Translations under genes and position numbers: made by a program
In this document: piece by piece, positions 22,987-32,540 of the stretch
How the letters are laid out: the number at the start of each line of letters is the position of its first letter
How positions within the stretch are numbered: the stretch's first letter is position 1
From: Longimicrobium terrae
GTDB lineage: Bacteria; Gemmatimonadota; Gemmatimonadetes; Longimicrobiales; Longimicrobiaceae
Length of the DNA stretch: 64,000 nt
Reading direction: 5' to 3'
Assembly: GCF_014202995.1 (NCBI RefSeq)
Contig: NZ_JACHIA010000006.1
Coordinates: 124,001 to 188,000 of the forward strand
The notes under the pieces: generated by a model
What the model was told of the DNA's origin: nothing
Database searches by the model: none
The model's input: only the letters and a program-made list of their open reading frames with translations

Positions 22987-24495
22987 ATGGCCAGACCGGA
23001 CGCCGTGGTGGTGGGATCGGGGCCCAACGGGCTGTCCGCGGCGATCGCGCTCGCGCGGGCGGGGCGGTCCGTCGTCGTGCGCGAGCAGGCGGACGTGATC
23101 GGCGGGGGGATGCGCACGGAGGAGCTGACGCTGCCCGGCTACATGCACGACGTCTGCTCCACCGTGCATCCGCTGGGGGTGTCGTCGCCCTTCTTTCGCA
23201 CGCTGCCGCTGGAAGAGCACGGGCTGGAGTGGGTCCACTCCCCCGCGTGCCTCGCCCATCCGTTTGACGACGGGAGCGTGGCGGTGCTGGAGCGATCGAT
23301 GGAGGAAACCGGCGCGACGCTCGGCGTTGATGCGAAGGCGTGGCGCAAGCTGTTCCGGCCGTGGGTGGACCGATGGCTGGTGCTGGCGGAAGACGTGCTG
23401 GGTCCGCTCGACTTTCCCGATCACCCGTTCCTCCTGGCCCGCTTCGGACTGTCCGGGCTGCAGTCGGCGTACGGGATGGCGAAGCGGCACTTTCGCGGAC
23501 ACCAGGCGCGCGCCCTGTTCGCGGGGAACGCGGCGCACTCCATGGTGCCGCTGACGGAGTCGCCGACCGCCGCGTTCGGGCTGACGCTCGCCGCCGCGGG
23601 GCACGCAGTCGGCTGGCCCATCGCGCGCGGCGGATCGCGCAACATCGCGGGGGCGCTCGCCTCGTACCTGCGCTCGCTGGGCGGCGAGATCATCACCGGC
23701 GCGCCGGTGGACAACATCGACGAACTGCGCGGCACCCCGCTGATTCTGCTGGATCTTACGCCGCGGCAGGTGCTGCGCATCGCCGGGCACCGGCTGCCAT
23801 CCAGGTACCGCGCGGCGCTGGAGCGCTACAAGTACGGCGCGGGATCGTTCAAGATGGATTGGGCGCTCAAGGAGCCCATCCCGTGGCGCAATCCGGAATG
23901 CCGGCGCGCGGCGACCGTCCACCTGGGCGGGACGATGGAAGAGGTCGCCGCATCGGAGCATGCGCCGCTCAAGGGGCGCGTCCCGGAAAAGCCGTTCGTC
24001 CTCGTCGTGCAGCCGACGCTGTTCGACCGGACGAGGGCGCCGGCGGGCGGGCACATTGCGTGGGCGTACTGCCACGTGCCGTTCGGCAGCGACGTGGACA
24101 TGACGCGCGCGATCGAGGACCAGATCGAGCGGTTCGCGCCCGGGTTCCGCGACGTGGTGGCCGCGCGGAGCGTAATGCGGCCGGCGGACCTGGAGCGGCA
24201 CAACCCCAACCTGGTGGGCGGCGACATCAGCGCGGGGGCCATGACGCTGCGGCAGGTGTTCTTCCGCCCCGCGCTGCGGCGGAATCCGTACGCCACGCCG
24301 GTGGACGGGCTGTACCTGTGCTCGGCGTCCACGCCGCCGGGCGGGGCGGTTCACGGGATGTGCGGATACTACTCGGCCCGCGCCGCGCTCCGCCGCCCCA
24401 TCACCGCGCCCACCGACGACGGCGTGGCCGCCGGCGAGGGCACGCCGCCCACGGAGGAGCCGCACGCCGGCCCGGGCGCGGCGGCGCCGAACTGA
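22987..24495 (+). CDS. FAD-dependent oxidoreductase of the phytoene desaturase/amine oxidase type
   Basis: This 502-residue flavoprotein has the FAD-binding GxGxxG in VVVGSGPNGLSAAIALARAG (8-27), the downstream REQADVIGGGMRTEEL loop, and the C-terminal FAD motif around VDGLYLCSASTPPGGAVHGMCG. It belongs to the broad carotenoid-desaturase-like NAD(P)/FAD family; the substrate is unknown and no carotenoid genes are adjacent. The start ATG is preceded by GGGGGAG at a good distance. The reading frame remains open upstream to 21826, opposite msrP, as an artefact of composition. It is convergent with hsdS, with only 18 bases between the stops. Confidence 0.88.
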   Translation: MARPDAVVVGSGPNGLSAAIALARAGRSVVVREQADVIGGGMRTEELTLPGYMHDVCSTVHPLGVSSPFFRTLPLEEHGLEWVHSPACLAHPFDDGSVAVLERSMEETGATLGVDAKAWRKLFRPWVDRWLVLAEDVLGPLDFPDHPFLLARFGLSGLQSAYGMAKRHFRGHQARALFAGNAAHSMVPLTESPTAAFGLTLAAAGHAVGWPIARGGSRNIAGALASYLRSLGGEIITGAPVDNIDELRGTPLILLDLTPRQVLRIAGHRLPSRYRAALERYKYGAGSFKMDWALKEPIPWRNPECRRAATVHLGGTMEEVAASEHAPLKGRVPEKPFVLVVQPTLFDRTRAPAGGHIAWAYCHVPFGSDVDMTRAIEDQIERFAPGFRDVVAARSVMRPADLERHNPNLVGGDISAGAMTLRQVFFRPALRRNPYATPVDGLYLCSASTPPGGAVHGMCGYYSARAALRRPITAPTDDGVAAGEGTPPTEEPHAGPGAAAPN

Positions 24496-24513
24496 GGGAA
24501 GAACGAGAGCGGA

Positions 24514-26250
24514 TCAAACGGAGATGCCCCATCTATGCCCGCCGCTTACGATCGGAACTGCATACTGCAGAAGGGCAGCCCGGGCAACCGCATCCGCGTG
24601 TTCTCCAGCACTCACAAGCTTATCTTCACAACGGTCGCATAGAAGCATCAGATCACTGACCCTATCGACGATTCGGCGCTGTTCTTTACGTGGGGGAACG
24701 GGTACGACGAACGACCGCAAGGCTTCCAGGCTAACGGTCTTCTGTGCGATACCGGTTGCGCGATTCTTTGCCTGGTCCGCTACAAGGGAACTGCGTAGAA
24801 GAAGGTGGAGGTACTCAGAATCCATGCACTTGAGGGTTTTCAAGATGGCAATATGTCGCTGAACACAGAATATACGACTATCCTGAACCAGAATTGGGAT
24901 TCCGTAGGATCCTGTGACAGTATAAAGCAAGTCGCCTGACGCGGGTTTGCGTATGGGCGCCAAGCGGTCATAGTAGACCTGAGGCACGAACCGTGTTCGT
25001 GAAAAGTCCAACGCACCGGTTCGTACGTTTCCAATCACCAGGAAGGGAACCCCGCTTGGTGCTAGCGGAGGTGGCTGGTGGTCGCCATCGGTGATTGCAG
25101 CCACGATTTCATGCAATCGCACCCATTTCCAAGTGTCAGGAATGGCGAACGGAATGTCAGCGGTCAGGGGCGCCGGCGCTGAAGGAGCACGAATCACGCT
25201 CTCAGCACAAAGCTTCTTCTTCTCGTTTGAGACTTCCAACAAGAGTTGATCAGCCGTTCCATCCTCATCACTTTGCGGGATCAGCTTTCCCATGATGGCG
25301 AGTTGGGTGATCGCCATTCGCAGCCCTGATACACTTTCCGGTGTAGCGACCACAAGATCCAGGCTCTGTATGACTCCGGGCGGTTTTACGGACGGTGCGG
25401 TTGCGCAGCTTGATCGAACGCTCCCGAGCTGGTGCATCGCCGCCCGATTGAGTTGACTCTGCTTCGCAGAGGCTCCTTTTTTGTGACGATCAAGTTCGTC
25501 ACACATAAGCATCAGTCTGTCGATCTTTGCAATGATTCTTGCCTGCTCGTCGAGGGGAGGGAGTGGGAATAACAACCCACCCACCGACTTTCCCGATATT
25601 TCACGGAATGTTGTGCCGGATGCATTACGATCCAGATCAGGGGCTACTGCTTGGAGAAAGCGGTAGATATACTCGCTCATCCCGGGAATGAATGGCACAC
25701 ACGATTTGAAGCCCTGATTGGTTGCGAGCGGATTTCCTGCGATGGCCACATATCCGATCGGGGCGCGACTCGAGAGCAGGACCGTGCCAGCCGGGAGCAG
25801 TTGAGCGGAACTATGCTCGAGCCCTGCTGCCGATATATCCCGCCGCCCCTTGTACACGTACTTGCCCCGTAACCCATTCAGATCTGCGGGTGTAAGCCAT
25901 GGCACGCCTGGCTCAGCCCAGTTCACCTCAACGTGGGTAGGTGGAGTACCCCCACCCACAATTGCCCCGACGGTGGAGAGGCGCGTCCAGAGCCATCCCG
26001 GCGGAAGTAGGTAAGGCTGCTCTTCTGGATGTAGCGATGAAGCCGCTTGTCGCGACGCTCCCTTGCGCGAGACGTTTGCATGCTGTGCTTTTAGAGTTTC
26101 CAGAAGCACAGTGGCTGCATCTTCATCGGGGTTCTGCGGGACCAGCAGGCCGCGAATTCCAAGTCGCAGAATCAACTCGCGCAGCCTCTGTACGCCGTTA
26201 GGCGCATCAGCAATCACATCGAAATGCTCGAGGAGAGTCTCAGGCTTCAT
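24514..26250 (-). CDS. hsdS: Type I restriction-modification specificity subunit HsdS
   Basis: This 578-residue protein has two target-recognition domains separated by conserved helical spacers. TRD1 is about 75-255 (LPPGWLWTRLSTVGAIVGGG to PLPPLDEQARIIAKIDRL) and TRD2 about 355-540 (IPDTWKWVRLHEIVAAITDG to VPPRKEQRRIVDRVSDLML). HsdS sets the bipartite DNA recognition sequence of the complex. The base composition of this gene is visibly more AT-rich than its neighbours, as expected for swapped specificity genes. The ATG overlaps the hsdM stop by 4 bases (ATGA). It is the last gene of the operon. Confidence 0.95.
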   Translation of the reverse strand: MKPETLLEHFDVIADAPNGVQRLRELILRLGIRGLLVPQNPDEDAATVLLETLKAQHANVSRKGASRQAASSLHPEEQPYLLPPGWLWTRLSTVGAIVGGGTPPTHVEVNWAEPGVPWLTPADLNGLRGKYVYKGRRDISAAGLEHSSAQLLPAGTVLLSSRAPIGYVAIAGNPLATNQGFKSCVPFIPGMSEYIYRFLQAVAPDLDRNASGTTFREISGKSVGGLLFPLPPLDEQARIIAKIDRLMLMCDELDRHKKGASAKQSQLNRAAMHQLGSVRSSCATAPSVKPPGVIQSLDLVVATPESVSGLRMAITQLAIMGKLIPQSDEDGTADQLLLEVSNEKKKLCAESVIRAPSAPAPLTADIPFAIPDTWKWVRLHEIVAAITDGDHQPPPLAPSGVPFLVIGNVRTGALDFSRTRFVPQVYYDRLAPIRKPASGDLLYTVTGSYGIPILVQDSRIFCVQRHIAILKTLKCMDSEYLHLLLRSSLVADQAKNRATGIAQKTVSLEALRSFVVPVPPRKEQRRIVDRVSDLMLLCDRCEDKLVSAGEHADAVARAALLQYAVPIVSGGHRWGISV

Positions 26251-27710
26251 GCCGCGGCTTCGGTAACGGCGTTCGGTTCCAGGGCGGTAGCGAGTTCGCG
26301 CTTCAAAGCTTCCCGGGCTTCCTGCACCTCTCCGAGAATCTGGCGGTATTCGGCCAAGAGTTCTTCCGGATCGCGGTACTCCTCAACAGCGGCGTTTGGA
26401 TTTTTGATGTCGAGGTTGTAATTGCGCCGGCGAATCTCCTCCACCGGAACCCGCCATGCGTGCTCATTCTCCTGCCGTGCATTCCACCATGCCCGTTCCG
26501 CGTCGAACTCCTCGCTGCGGATTGGGCGCGTCTTGCTGTAGCTCTTCTGGCCGGCGGGGTACGGATGCTCGTAGAACCAGACCTCTTCGGTCTTCTTTCC
26601 CTTAGCGAAAAAAAGAAGGTTTGTGTGGATGCTGGTATACGGCGCGAACACACCCTTGGGCAGCCGCACAATCGTGTGCAGGTTGCACTCTTCCAGCAGC
26701 TTTTCCTTGATCCGCGTCTTGATCCCTTCGCCGAAAAGAAACCCGTCCGGCAGCACCACGGCGGCCCGGCCGGTATCCTTCTGGAGCAGGTGAATGATCA
26801 GGACCAGGAACAGGTCCGCCGTTTCGCGCGTGCGGAACTTTGCCGGAAAGCTGTCCTCGATCCCGTGCTCCTCCTCACCGCCGAAGGGAGGGTTAGTGAC
26901 GATGACCTCCACCCGGTCCCTGGCCGTCCGCTCACTCAGCGGAATGCGGAGCGTGTTGTCGCGGCGGACCTGCGCCGGCACGTCCATTCCGTGCAGGAGG
27001 AGGTTGGTGGTGCAGAGCAGGTGCGGAAGCGGCTCCACGCCAAACAGGGATCGCTGAAGCTGCGCCTCCTGCTCGACCGTCCTGACCTCCCGGCCACGGA
27101 CGTACTCCAGCGCGTTCACCAGGAATCCACCCGTCCCGCAAGCCGGATCCATGATTTTCTCGCCCAGGCGGGGATCCGCCATCTCCACCATGAACTGCGT
27201 GACCGCACGCGGCGTGTAGTACTCGCCCGCGTTGCCTGCGCTCTGCAGGTCGCGCAGGATCTGTTCGTACAGGTCGTTGAAGAGGTGCCGGTCGTGCGAG
27301 CGGTTGAAGTCGATGCCGTTGATCCGGTTCACCACCTGCCGGAGCAGCGTTCCGCTCTTCATGTAGTTGTAGGCGTCTTCGAATACGCCGCGAACGACAT
27401 CGGATGCATCGCCAGCGCGCGGGGAGGGCGGCAGCGCCTTGAGCGTTGGAAACAGAACACCGTTGACGAACTCGAGCAGCGCGTCCCCCGTGATTCCCTC
27501 AGGGTTGGCCGCCCAGGTGCACCAGCGGAGGTCGCGCGGGATGGGAGAAACGTAGCCGGCGTCCAGCAGTTCGCGCTCCTGGTCCCGGTCATCGAAGATC
27601 TTGAGGAACAGCATCCATCCGAGCTGCCCAAGGCGCTGGGCGTCTCCATCGACGCCCACGTCCTTACGCATGACGTCCTGGATGGACTTGATGGTGGTCG
27701 ACAGGCTCAC
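26247..27710 (-). CDS. hsdM: Type I DNA methyltransferase subunit HsdM
   Basis: This 487-residue N6-adenine methyltransferase has an N-terminal helical HsdM domain (about 1-130: SLSTTIKSIQDVMRKDVGVD) and then the catalytic domain with the AdoMet-binding motif DPACGTGGF (188-196) and the catalytic NPPF (273-276). It modifies host DNA and, with HsdR and HsdS, forms the restriction complex. The start GTG at 27710 gives MSLSTTIKSI, the usual family start; a TTG at 27716 would add two residues. The 3' end overlaps hsdS by 4 bases, and hsdR ends 36 bases upstream. Confidence 0.96.
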   Translation of the reverse strand: MSLSTTIKSIQDVMRKDVGVDGDAQRLGQLGWMLFLKIFDDRDQERELLDAGYVSPIPRDLRWCTWAANPEGITGDALLEFVNGVLFPTLKALPPSPRAGDASDVVRGVFEDAYNYMKSGTLLRQVVNRINGIDFNRSHDRHLFNDLYEQILRDLQSAGNAGEYYTPRAVTQFMVEMADPRLGEKIMDPACGTGGFLVNALEYVRGREVRTVEQEAQLQRSLFGVEPLPHLLCTTNLLLHGMDVPAQVRRDNTLRIPLSERTARDRVEVIVTNPPFGGEEEHGIEDSFPAKFRTRETADLFLVLIIHLLQKDTGRAAVVLPDGFLFGEGIKTRIKEKLLEECNLHTIVRLPKGVFAPYTSIHTNLLFFAKGKKTEEVWFYEHPYPAGQKSYSKTRPIRSEEFDAERAWWNARQENEHAWRVPVEEIRRRNYNLDIKNPNAAVEEYRDPEELLAEYRQILGEVQEAREALKRELATALEPNAVTEAAA

Positions 27711-27746
27711 GGGCAAAACGTTGGTGATTCGTGCATGGGGCCGCCC

Positions 27747-30074
27747 TCAGGCTGCGGGCGCGTAGAGGAACTCCTCCAGCTTCCGCACGGCGGCCAGGTA
27801 GTTCTCGGTCCCGCCGAAGACGTGGATGATCTCCACTACCGTCCCCAGCGCGGTAAACGGCTGCACGCGCAGCACGTCGATCTGCTCCAGGCTTTCGACG
27901 CCTTCCGCGGCGTACTTGTCCAGCAGCGCCTCCAGCACCAGGCGCTCCCGCGGGCCAAAGCCGGACAGTGCGCCGGATGTGCGCACCCGCTCCGCGCGCG
28001 CGCTGCGGGTGCGTGGGGGCTGGTCGAACGTCACGTGGCGGATCAGGTCAAACAGGTCGAACTCGTGCCCCAGTTCATCGCCGAGCGCGTGCAGCAGAAC
28101 ACCCCGCGCCTCCAGATCGCGCAGAATGCCGCCCTTGGAGGGCGCATCCAGCCACACGCGCTGAAAGTGGCCGTCTGAAGCAAATGACTCGCGGACACGG
28201 CGTCGCGTGTGCTCCCGCAGTGACTCGGTGATCAGAGATCCGCCTGGGCCGTAGTACTGCACCCGCTCGGCAACCACCGTTACCGCCACGTCGGACACCA
28301 CGTACCGTCCCGTCGTACCGGTGAACGCCTCGTCGCCGTACTCCTGCTCCGCGTCCTGATCCTGATCCGTGTCTGGAGGCACGGGCGCGTCGCCGGGACC
28401 GGGCTCGTAGATCACGACGGGGTCCCCATCGAACGCCGGATCGGCGAACAGCTCCGTAACGCGTTTGAAGTCGAGAATCGTGAACCAGTACTTGCCGTGC
28501 TCCTCGCTGATCCGGGTTCCCCGCCCGATCACCTGCTTGAACTTGGTGATGGACTGAATGCGCTGATCCAGCACCAGCACCCTGCAGGTGGGCGCGTCGA
28601 TCCCCGTCGTCATCAGCTCCGACGTGGTGGCGATCACCGGGTAGCGTTCCTCGGGATTGGCGAAGTTCTCCAGTTCCGCCTTTCCCTCGCGCTCATCTCC
28701 GGTTATCCGCATCACGTAGCGGCGGTCCTCCGCTACGAGGTCCGCGTTCTCGTTCACCAGCGCCTGCCGCATCCGCTCGGCGTGGTTCACGTTTTCGCAG
28801 AACACGATGGTCTTGGCGTACCGGTCTGTGGCCTTGAGGTACTCCGTCACCTTTCGGGCGACCAGCCGCGTGCGCTGCTCCAGCACCAGCGTTCGGTCAA
28901 AATCGGTCTGGCCGTAGACGCGGTCGCTGATGGCGGTTCCGTGCTTGTCCGTCTGACCGGCTTCCGGGCGCCAACCGGTAAGGTCCTTGTCCAGATCGAT
29001 CCGGATTACCTTGTAGGGCGCCAGAAATCCGTCTTCGATTCCCTGGCGGAGCGAGTAGGTGTAGACCGGCTCGCCGAAGTAGTCGTGGTTGGATACCTCC
29101 GCGGTTTCCTTGGGCGTGGCGGTGAGCCCCAGGTGCGTTGCGGAGCCGAAGTAGTCCAGCACTTCGCGCCACGCCGAATCTTCAGCGGCGCTTCCCCGGT
29201 GGCACTCGTCGATGACGACGAGGTCGAAGAAATCCGGAGAAAAATCCCGGTACAGGTCGGCCCGGCCTCCCGCGCCGGTGACGGATTGGTACAGCGCCAC
29301 AAAGATCTCGTACTGCGGCTCCACCTTGCGATTCTCGATGCGCGTCATCGCGCGGCCGAACGGGGCGAAGTCCTTGTTCCGGGTCTGCGTGGCGAGCGCG
29401 TCGCGGTCCACCAGGAAGAGAATTCGTTTCCGAGCCCGTGACTTCCACAGCTTCCAGATGATCTGAAAGGCCGTGTACGTCTTTCCCGTCCCGGTGGCCA
29501 TCACCAGAAGCACGCGCCGCTGTCCCCGCCCAATCGCCCGCAGTGCCCGGGTGACCGCCGCGACCTGGTAGTAGCGCAGTGCCTTGCCGCCGGCTTCCGC
29601 GTGGTACGGCTGCAGCACCAGCCGCGCGCCTTCCCCCTCCAAGCCCTTCCACGCGCAGTACCGCGCCCACAGCTCGTCGGGCGAGGGAAACTCGTCCAGG
29701 GACAGTTCGGTCTCCATGGCCGCGGCCAACCCGGTGCGATCGTGGAAAACGAAGGATTCCCCGCTGCTGCTGAAAACGAACGGAACCTCCAGCAACTCCG
29801 CGTAGCGCAGCGCCTGCTGGATTCCCAGCGCCGCCGACCGGCCGCTCCGCTTGGCTTCAATGACGGCCACAGGGACGTTCGGGCGGTAGCAGAGCACGTA
29901 GTCCGCGCGCAGATCGCCTCCCCTGCGCACCGGCCCACCCCCCACCAGAACTCTACCCTGAGTCAGCCGCACCTCCGCTCGCACCTGTGAGTACAGGTCC
30001 CACCCCGCAGCCTCCAACGCGGGGATGATGAAGAGGCTGCAGGTCTCCTGCTCGGTAAGCGACTGCTTTGGCAT
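27747..30074 (-). CDS. hsdR: Type I restriction endonuclease motor subunit HsdR
   Basis: This 775-residue protein has an N-terminal nuclease domain with the PD-(D/E)xK pattern (ADYVLCYR ... VAVIEAKRSG, Glu/Lys at 73-75). A superfamily 2 helicase follows: Walker A MATGTGKTY (192-200), DECH (289-292), LTATPKE, and the RecA2 motif QVIGRGTR. A C-terminal helical domain completes it. HsdR translocates DNA and cuts it when unmodified sites are met. An acidic linker (DTDQDQDAEQEYGDE) precedes the C-terminal domain. The start ATG at 30074 (MPKQSLTEQE) is chosen by similarity; ATG at 30086 is also in frame. It is the first gene of hsdR-hsdM-hsdS. Confidence 0.95.
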   Translation of the reverse strand: MPKQSLTEQETCSLFIIPALEAAGWDLYSQVRAEVRLTQGRVLVGGGPVRRGGDLRADYVLCYRPNVPVAVIEAKRSGRSAALGIQQALRYAELLEVPFVFSSSGESFVFHDRTGLAAAMETELSLDEFPSPDELWARYCAWKGLEGEGARLVLQPYHAEAGGKALRYYQVAAVTRALRAIGRGQRRVLLVMATGTGKTYTAFQIIWKLWKSRARKRILFLVDRDALATQTRNKDFAPFGRAMTRIENRKVEPQYEIFVALYQSVTGAGGRADLYRDFSPDFFDLVVIDECHRGSAAEDSAWREVLDYFGSATHLGLTATPKETAEVSNHDYFGEPVYTYSLRQGIEDGFLAPYKVIRIDLDKDLTGWRPEAGQTDKHGTAISDRVYGQTDFDRTLVLEQRTRLVARKVTEYLKATDRYAKTIVFCENVNHAERMRQALVNENADLVAEDRRYVMRITGDEREGKAELENFANPEERYPVIATTSELMTTGIDAPTCRVLVLDQRIQSITKFKQVIGRGTRISEEHGKYWFTILDFKRVTELFADPAFDGDPVVIYEPGPGDAPVPPDTDQDQDAEQEYGDEAFTGTTGRYVVSDVAVTVVAERVQYYGPGGSLITESLREHTRRRVRESFASDGHFQRVWLDAPSKGGILRDLEARGVLLHALGDELGHEFDLFDLIRHVTFDQPPRTRSARAERVRTSGALSGFGPRERLVLEALLDKYAAEGVESLEQIDVLRVQPFTALGTVVEIIHVFGGTENYLAAVRKLEEFLYAPAA

Positions 30075-30179
30075 GAAGCAACGCATTGCTGAGGATGCCG
30101 CTCCAGATCGCGGCGGGCGAAGAACTGGCCTGTGTCTATTTTCCGACCGCTTATTCCGCTTTGTCCACTTCGAGGTTAC

Positions 30180-30207
30180 AAGATAGACTACGCGAAGGCC
30201 GACGCAA
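30180..30207 (-). promoter_or_regulatory. Possible sigma70-type promoter for hsdRMS
   Basis: On the minus strand TTGCGT (30207-30202) and TATCTT (30185-30180) are separated by 16 bases, about 105 bases before the hsdR start. This is a by-eye match in a locally AT-richer stretch and is weakly supported. Confidence 0.3.
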
Positions 30208-30632
30208 GCGGTTGACATTCAGCGGTCGTGGCCGGGTCAGGGCGCTGTTGCGGAAGGCGGGAAGGACGTACGCAACCCGGTGGCGGAGCGCGGGGCGGCG
30301 GCGGTGCCGCTGGTTCACCAGACAGGGCCGGCCGGGAAGTCAGGTAACGCAGCGCGACCCGGAGATCAGTCTCCGGGCCGCGCTGTCGTTCGTCCCGCGA
30401 CCGAGGCTTCGGCGCGCGTTCTCGGCCACGCTGCGCTGATGCTGCGGAGCGGGATTCTTCGATCGCGCAGGAGGGCGGCGCCGGGGAGAATCCCGCTCGC
30501 CGCTCTCTTCCTCAGAATGACGCCTCCCGGCGGATACGCAACACCAACTCAGGATGACACGACTCGGTGCGGCCCGGCGAACCCGAACCCGCGCCTCCGA
30601 TCGCATCCCCTGCCCTTCCTATTCCCTATTCC
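30208..30632. other. Repeat-bearing intergenic region between hsdR and treZ
   Basis: No gene is seen here. It contains a hairpin at 30351-30385 (AGCGCG ... CGCGCT with an inner CCGGAGA/TCTCCGG stem) and a diverged TCATCCTGAG-type unit at about 30438-30530. That unit's GAGCGGGATTCT and AGAATCCCGCTC arms also form a hairpin. The TTCCCTA heptamer tract is at 30616-30648. Confidence 0.6.
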
Positions 30633-30648
30633 CTATTCCCTATTCCCC
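30616..30648. repeat. Heptamer tandem tract (TATTCCC) reaching into treZ
   Basis: Four to five tandem copies of TATTCCC (GGGAATA on the other strand) lie at the 3' end of treZ. The treZ stop codon and its last residues (GNRE) are encoded by the first repeat unit. Confidence 0.85.
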
Positions 30649-32540
30649 GTCTTTTCCGCCACCAGCACCACCGCCCCGGCCCCGCGCATCCGGATGCGCC
30701 CGTCCGCGCCCACCGAGACCACCTCGCCGTCGTCAGCCCCGCCGAACCGGCCTTCCTCCGTGGACAGCAGCGGCACCCACGCGGAGTCGCGCGGCGGGCA
30801 GGTGGCGGGCGAGTGCAGCAGGTCCGCGTCCATCCCGCCCTCGTCAAAAGACGCCACCAGCAGCACCGCGGAGCCGTCTTCCCCCGTGCGGCGCAGCGAA
30901 AGGGCGCGCGCGCCCAGCGCATGCGCGTCCAGCGACTCGCGATCACGGCGGCGCAGCGGCGCCAGCGTGTGGCGCAGCGCCAGCAGTTCGCGGTACAGGG
31001 CGCGGATGCCGGCGTGCGGCATCTGCTCCGCCTCGTCCCACCGCAGCCGCGAGTTGGCGAACGTGGACGGCGCCTGCGGGTCCGGAATCCGCTCGCGCAC
31101 CCGGGGATCGGCGAACGCGCTGAACTTGCCGAACTCCCTGCGCCGCCCTTCCGTCACCAGCTTCCCCAGCTCTTCCGGGTGGTCGGTGAAGTACTGAAAC
31201 GGCGTGCTGGCCGCCCACTCCTGCCCCATCCACAGCAGCGGCGTGTACGGGGAAAGAAGGAGGAGCGCCGACAGCGCGCGGTAGACGGGCAGGCTCACGC
31301 TTTCCGTCAGCCGGTCGCCCAAGGCGCGGTTGCCCACCTGGTCGTGGTTCTGAATGCAGTGGATGAACGCGGTCGGCCGCATCCCTTCCGTGGGCGTGCC
31401 GCGCGGCCGGTCGTGGTTCACCGAGCGCTGGCCCTCGTAGTACCATCCGCGCAGCAGCGTGCGCACGATGTCCTCCGCCGAGCCGGTGTAGTCCTGAAAG
31501 TACGCCTCGTGGTCCCCCGCCGTGTGGCGCCGCACCTGGTGATGGAAGTCGTCCGCCCACACTCCGTCGATCCCCCATCCGGCCGGCGGGGGAAGGACCA
31601 GGCTGCTCTCGTTCCGCTCGTCTTCCGCCATGAACGCGAAGTGACGCCCTTCCGGCAGCGACGCGTGCACCCGCTGCACCATCTCGGCGATCACGTGCAG
31701 CGGCGAATCGTCCAGAATGGCGTGCGTGGCGTCCATCCGCAGGCCGTCCACGTGGTACTCGCGGGCCCAGTGCAGCGCGTTCTGGATGGCGAACTCGCGC
31801 ACCGGCCGGGCCGCGTAGTCGATGGCGTCGCCCCACGGCGTGCAGTGGCGGTCGGTGAAGTACTTTCCGCCGGTGACGGCGTACAGGTAGTTGCCCTCGG
31901 GCCCCAGGTGATTGTAGACCACGTCCAGAATCACCGCCAGCCCGCGCGCGTGCGCCGCGTCCACGAAGCGCCGGAACGCGTCCGCCCCGCCGTACGACGA
32001 CTCCGGCGCGAAGAGCGACACGCCGTCGTATCCCCAGTTGCGGTGGCCGGGAAACTCGGCGATCGGCAGCGGCTCCACCGCGGTGGCGCCCAGCGCGGCG
32101 ATGTCGTCCAGCCGCCCGATCAGCGCGTCGAACGTCCCCTCCTCCGTCGCCGTCCCCACGTGCAGCTCGTAGATGACCAGCTCCTCGTACGGCACGCCCT
32201 TCCAGCCATCGTCCGTCCACGCGAACGTCGTGGGATCGACCACCTCCGACGCCTCGTGCACGCCGTCCGGCTGCGAGCGGCTGGCGGGATCGGGAAAGGC
32301 GTCGCCGCCGTCCAGCCGGTACTTGTAGCGCGTCCCCGCGCCCGTGCCGGGGACCACGGCGGACCACCATCCGCCCTCTTCCGCCGCCAGCGGCTCCACG
32401 CGCTCCGCGTCGGGGCCGTACAGAACCACGTCCACCCGCTCGCTGGCCGGCGCCCAGACGCGGAACTTCACCCCGTCCGCGACCACGTTGGCGCCAAAGG
32501 TCAGGCGCTCGTCACTCGATTGCTTCACTGGCGATTCCAT
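30633..32540 (-). CDS. treZ: Malto-oligosyltrehalose trehalohydrolase TreZ
   Basis: This 635-residue GH13 enzyme releases trehalose from maltooligosyltrehalose made by TreY. An N-terminal beta-sandwich ([20 protein letters not shown]) is followed by the catalytic barrel: [17 protein letters not shown], the nucleophile in [12 protein letters not shown], the acid in [12 protein letters not shown] and the transition-state residues in [11 protein letters not shown]. The [20 protein letters not shown] start of the barrel is characteristic of TreZ. The start ATG at 32540 overlaps the glgX 3' end by 29 bases, so translation is coupled. The C-terminus ends inside a heptamer repeat, an odd feature that may have trimmed or extended the protein slightly. 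Confidence 0.95.
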   Translation of the reverse strand: MESPVKQSSDERLTFGANVVADGVKFRVWAPASERVDVVLYGPDAERVEPLAAEEGGWWSAVVPGTGAGTRYKYRLDGGDAFPDPASRSQPDGVHEASEVVDPTTFAWTDDGWKGVPYEELVIYELHVGTATEEGTFDALIGRLDDIAALGATAVEPLPIAEFPGHRNWGYDGVSLFAPESSYGGADAFRRFVDAAHARGLAVILDVVYNHLGPEGNYLYAVTGGKYFTDRHCTPWGDAIDYAARPVREFAIQNALHWAREYHVDGLRMDATHAILDDSPLHVIAEMVQRVHASLPEGRHFAFMAEDERNESSLVLPPPAGWGIDGVWADDFHHQVRRHTAGDHEAYFQDYTGSAEDIVRTLLRGWYYEGQRSVNHDRPRGTPTEGMRPTAFIHCIQNHDQVGNRALGDRLTESVSLPVYRALSALLLLSPYTPLLWMGQEWAASTPFQYFTDHPEELGKLVTEGRRREFGKFSAFADPRVRERIPDPQAPSTFANSRLRWDEAEQMPHAGIRALYRELLALRHTLAPLRRRDRESLDAHALGARALSLRRTGEDGSAVLLVASFDEGGMDADLLHSPATCPPRDSAWVPLLSTEEGRFGGADDGEVVSVGADGRIRMRGAGAVVLVAEKTGNRE

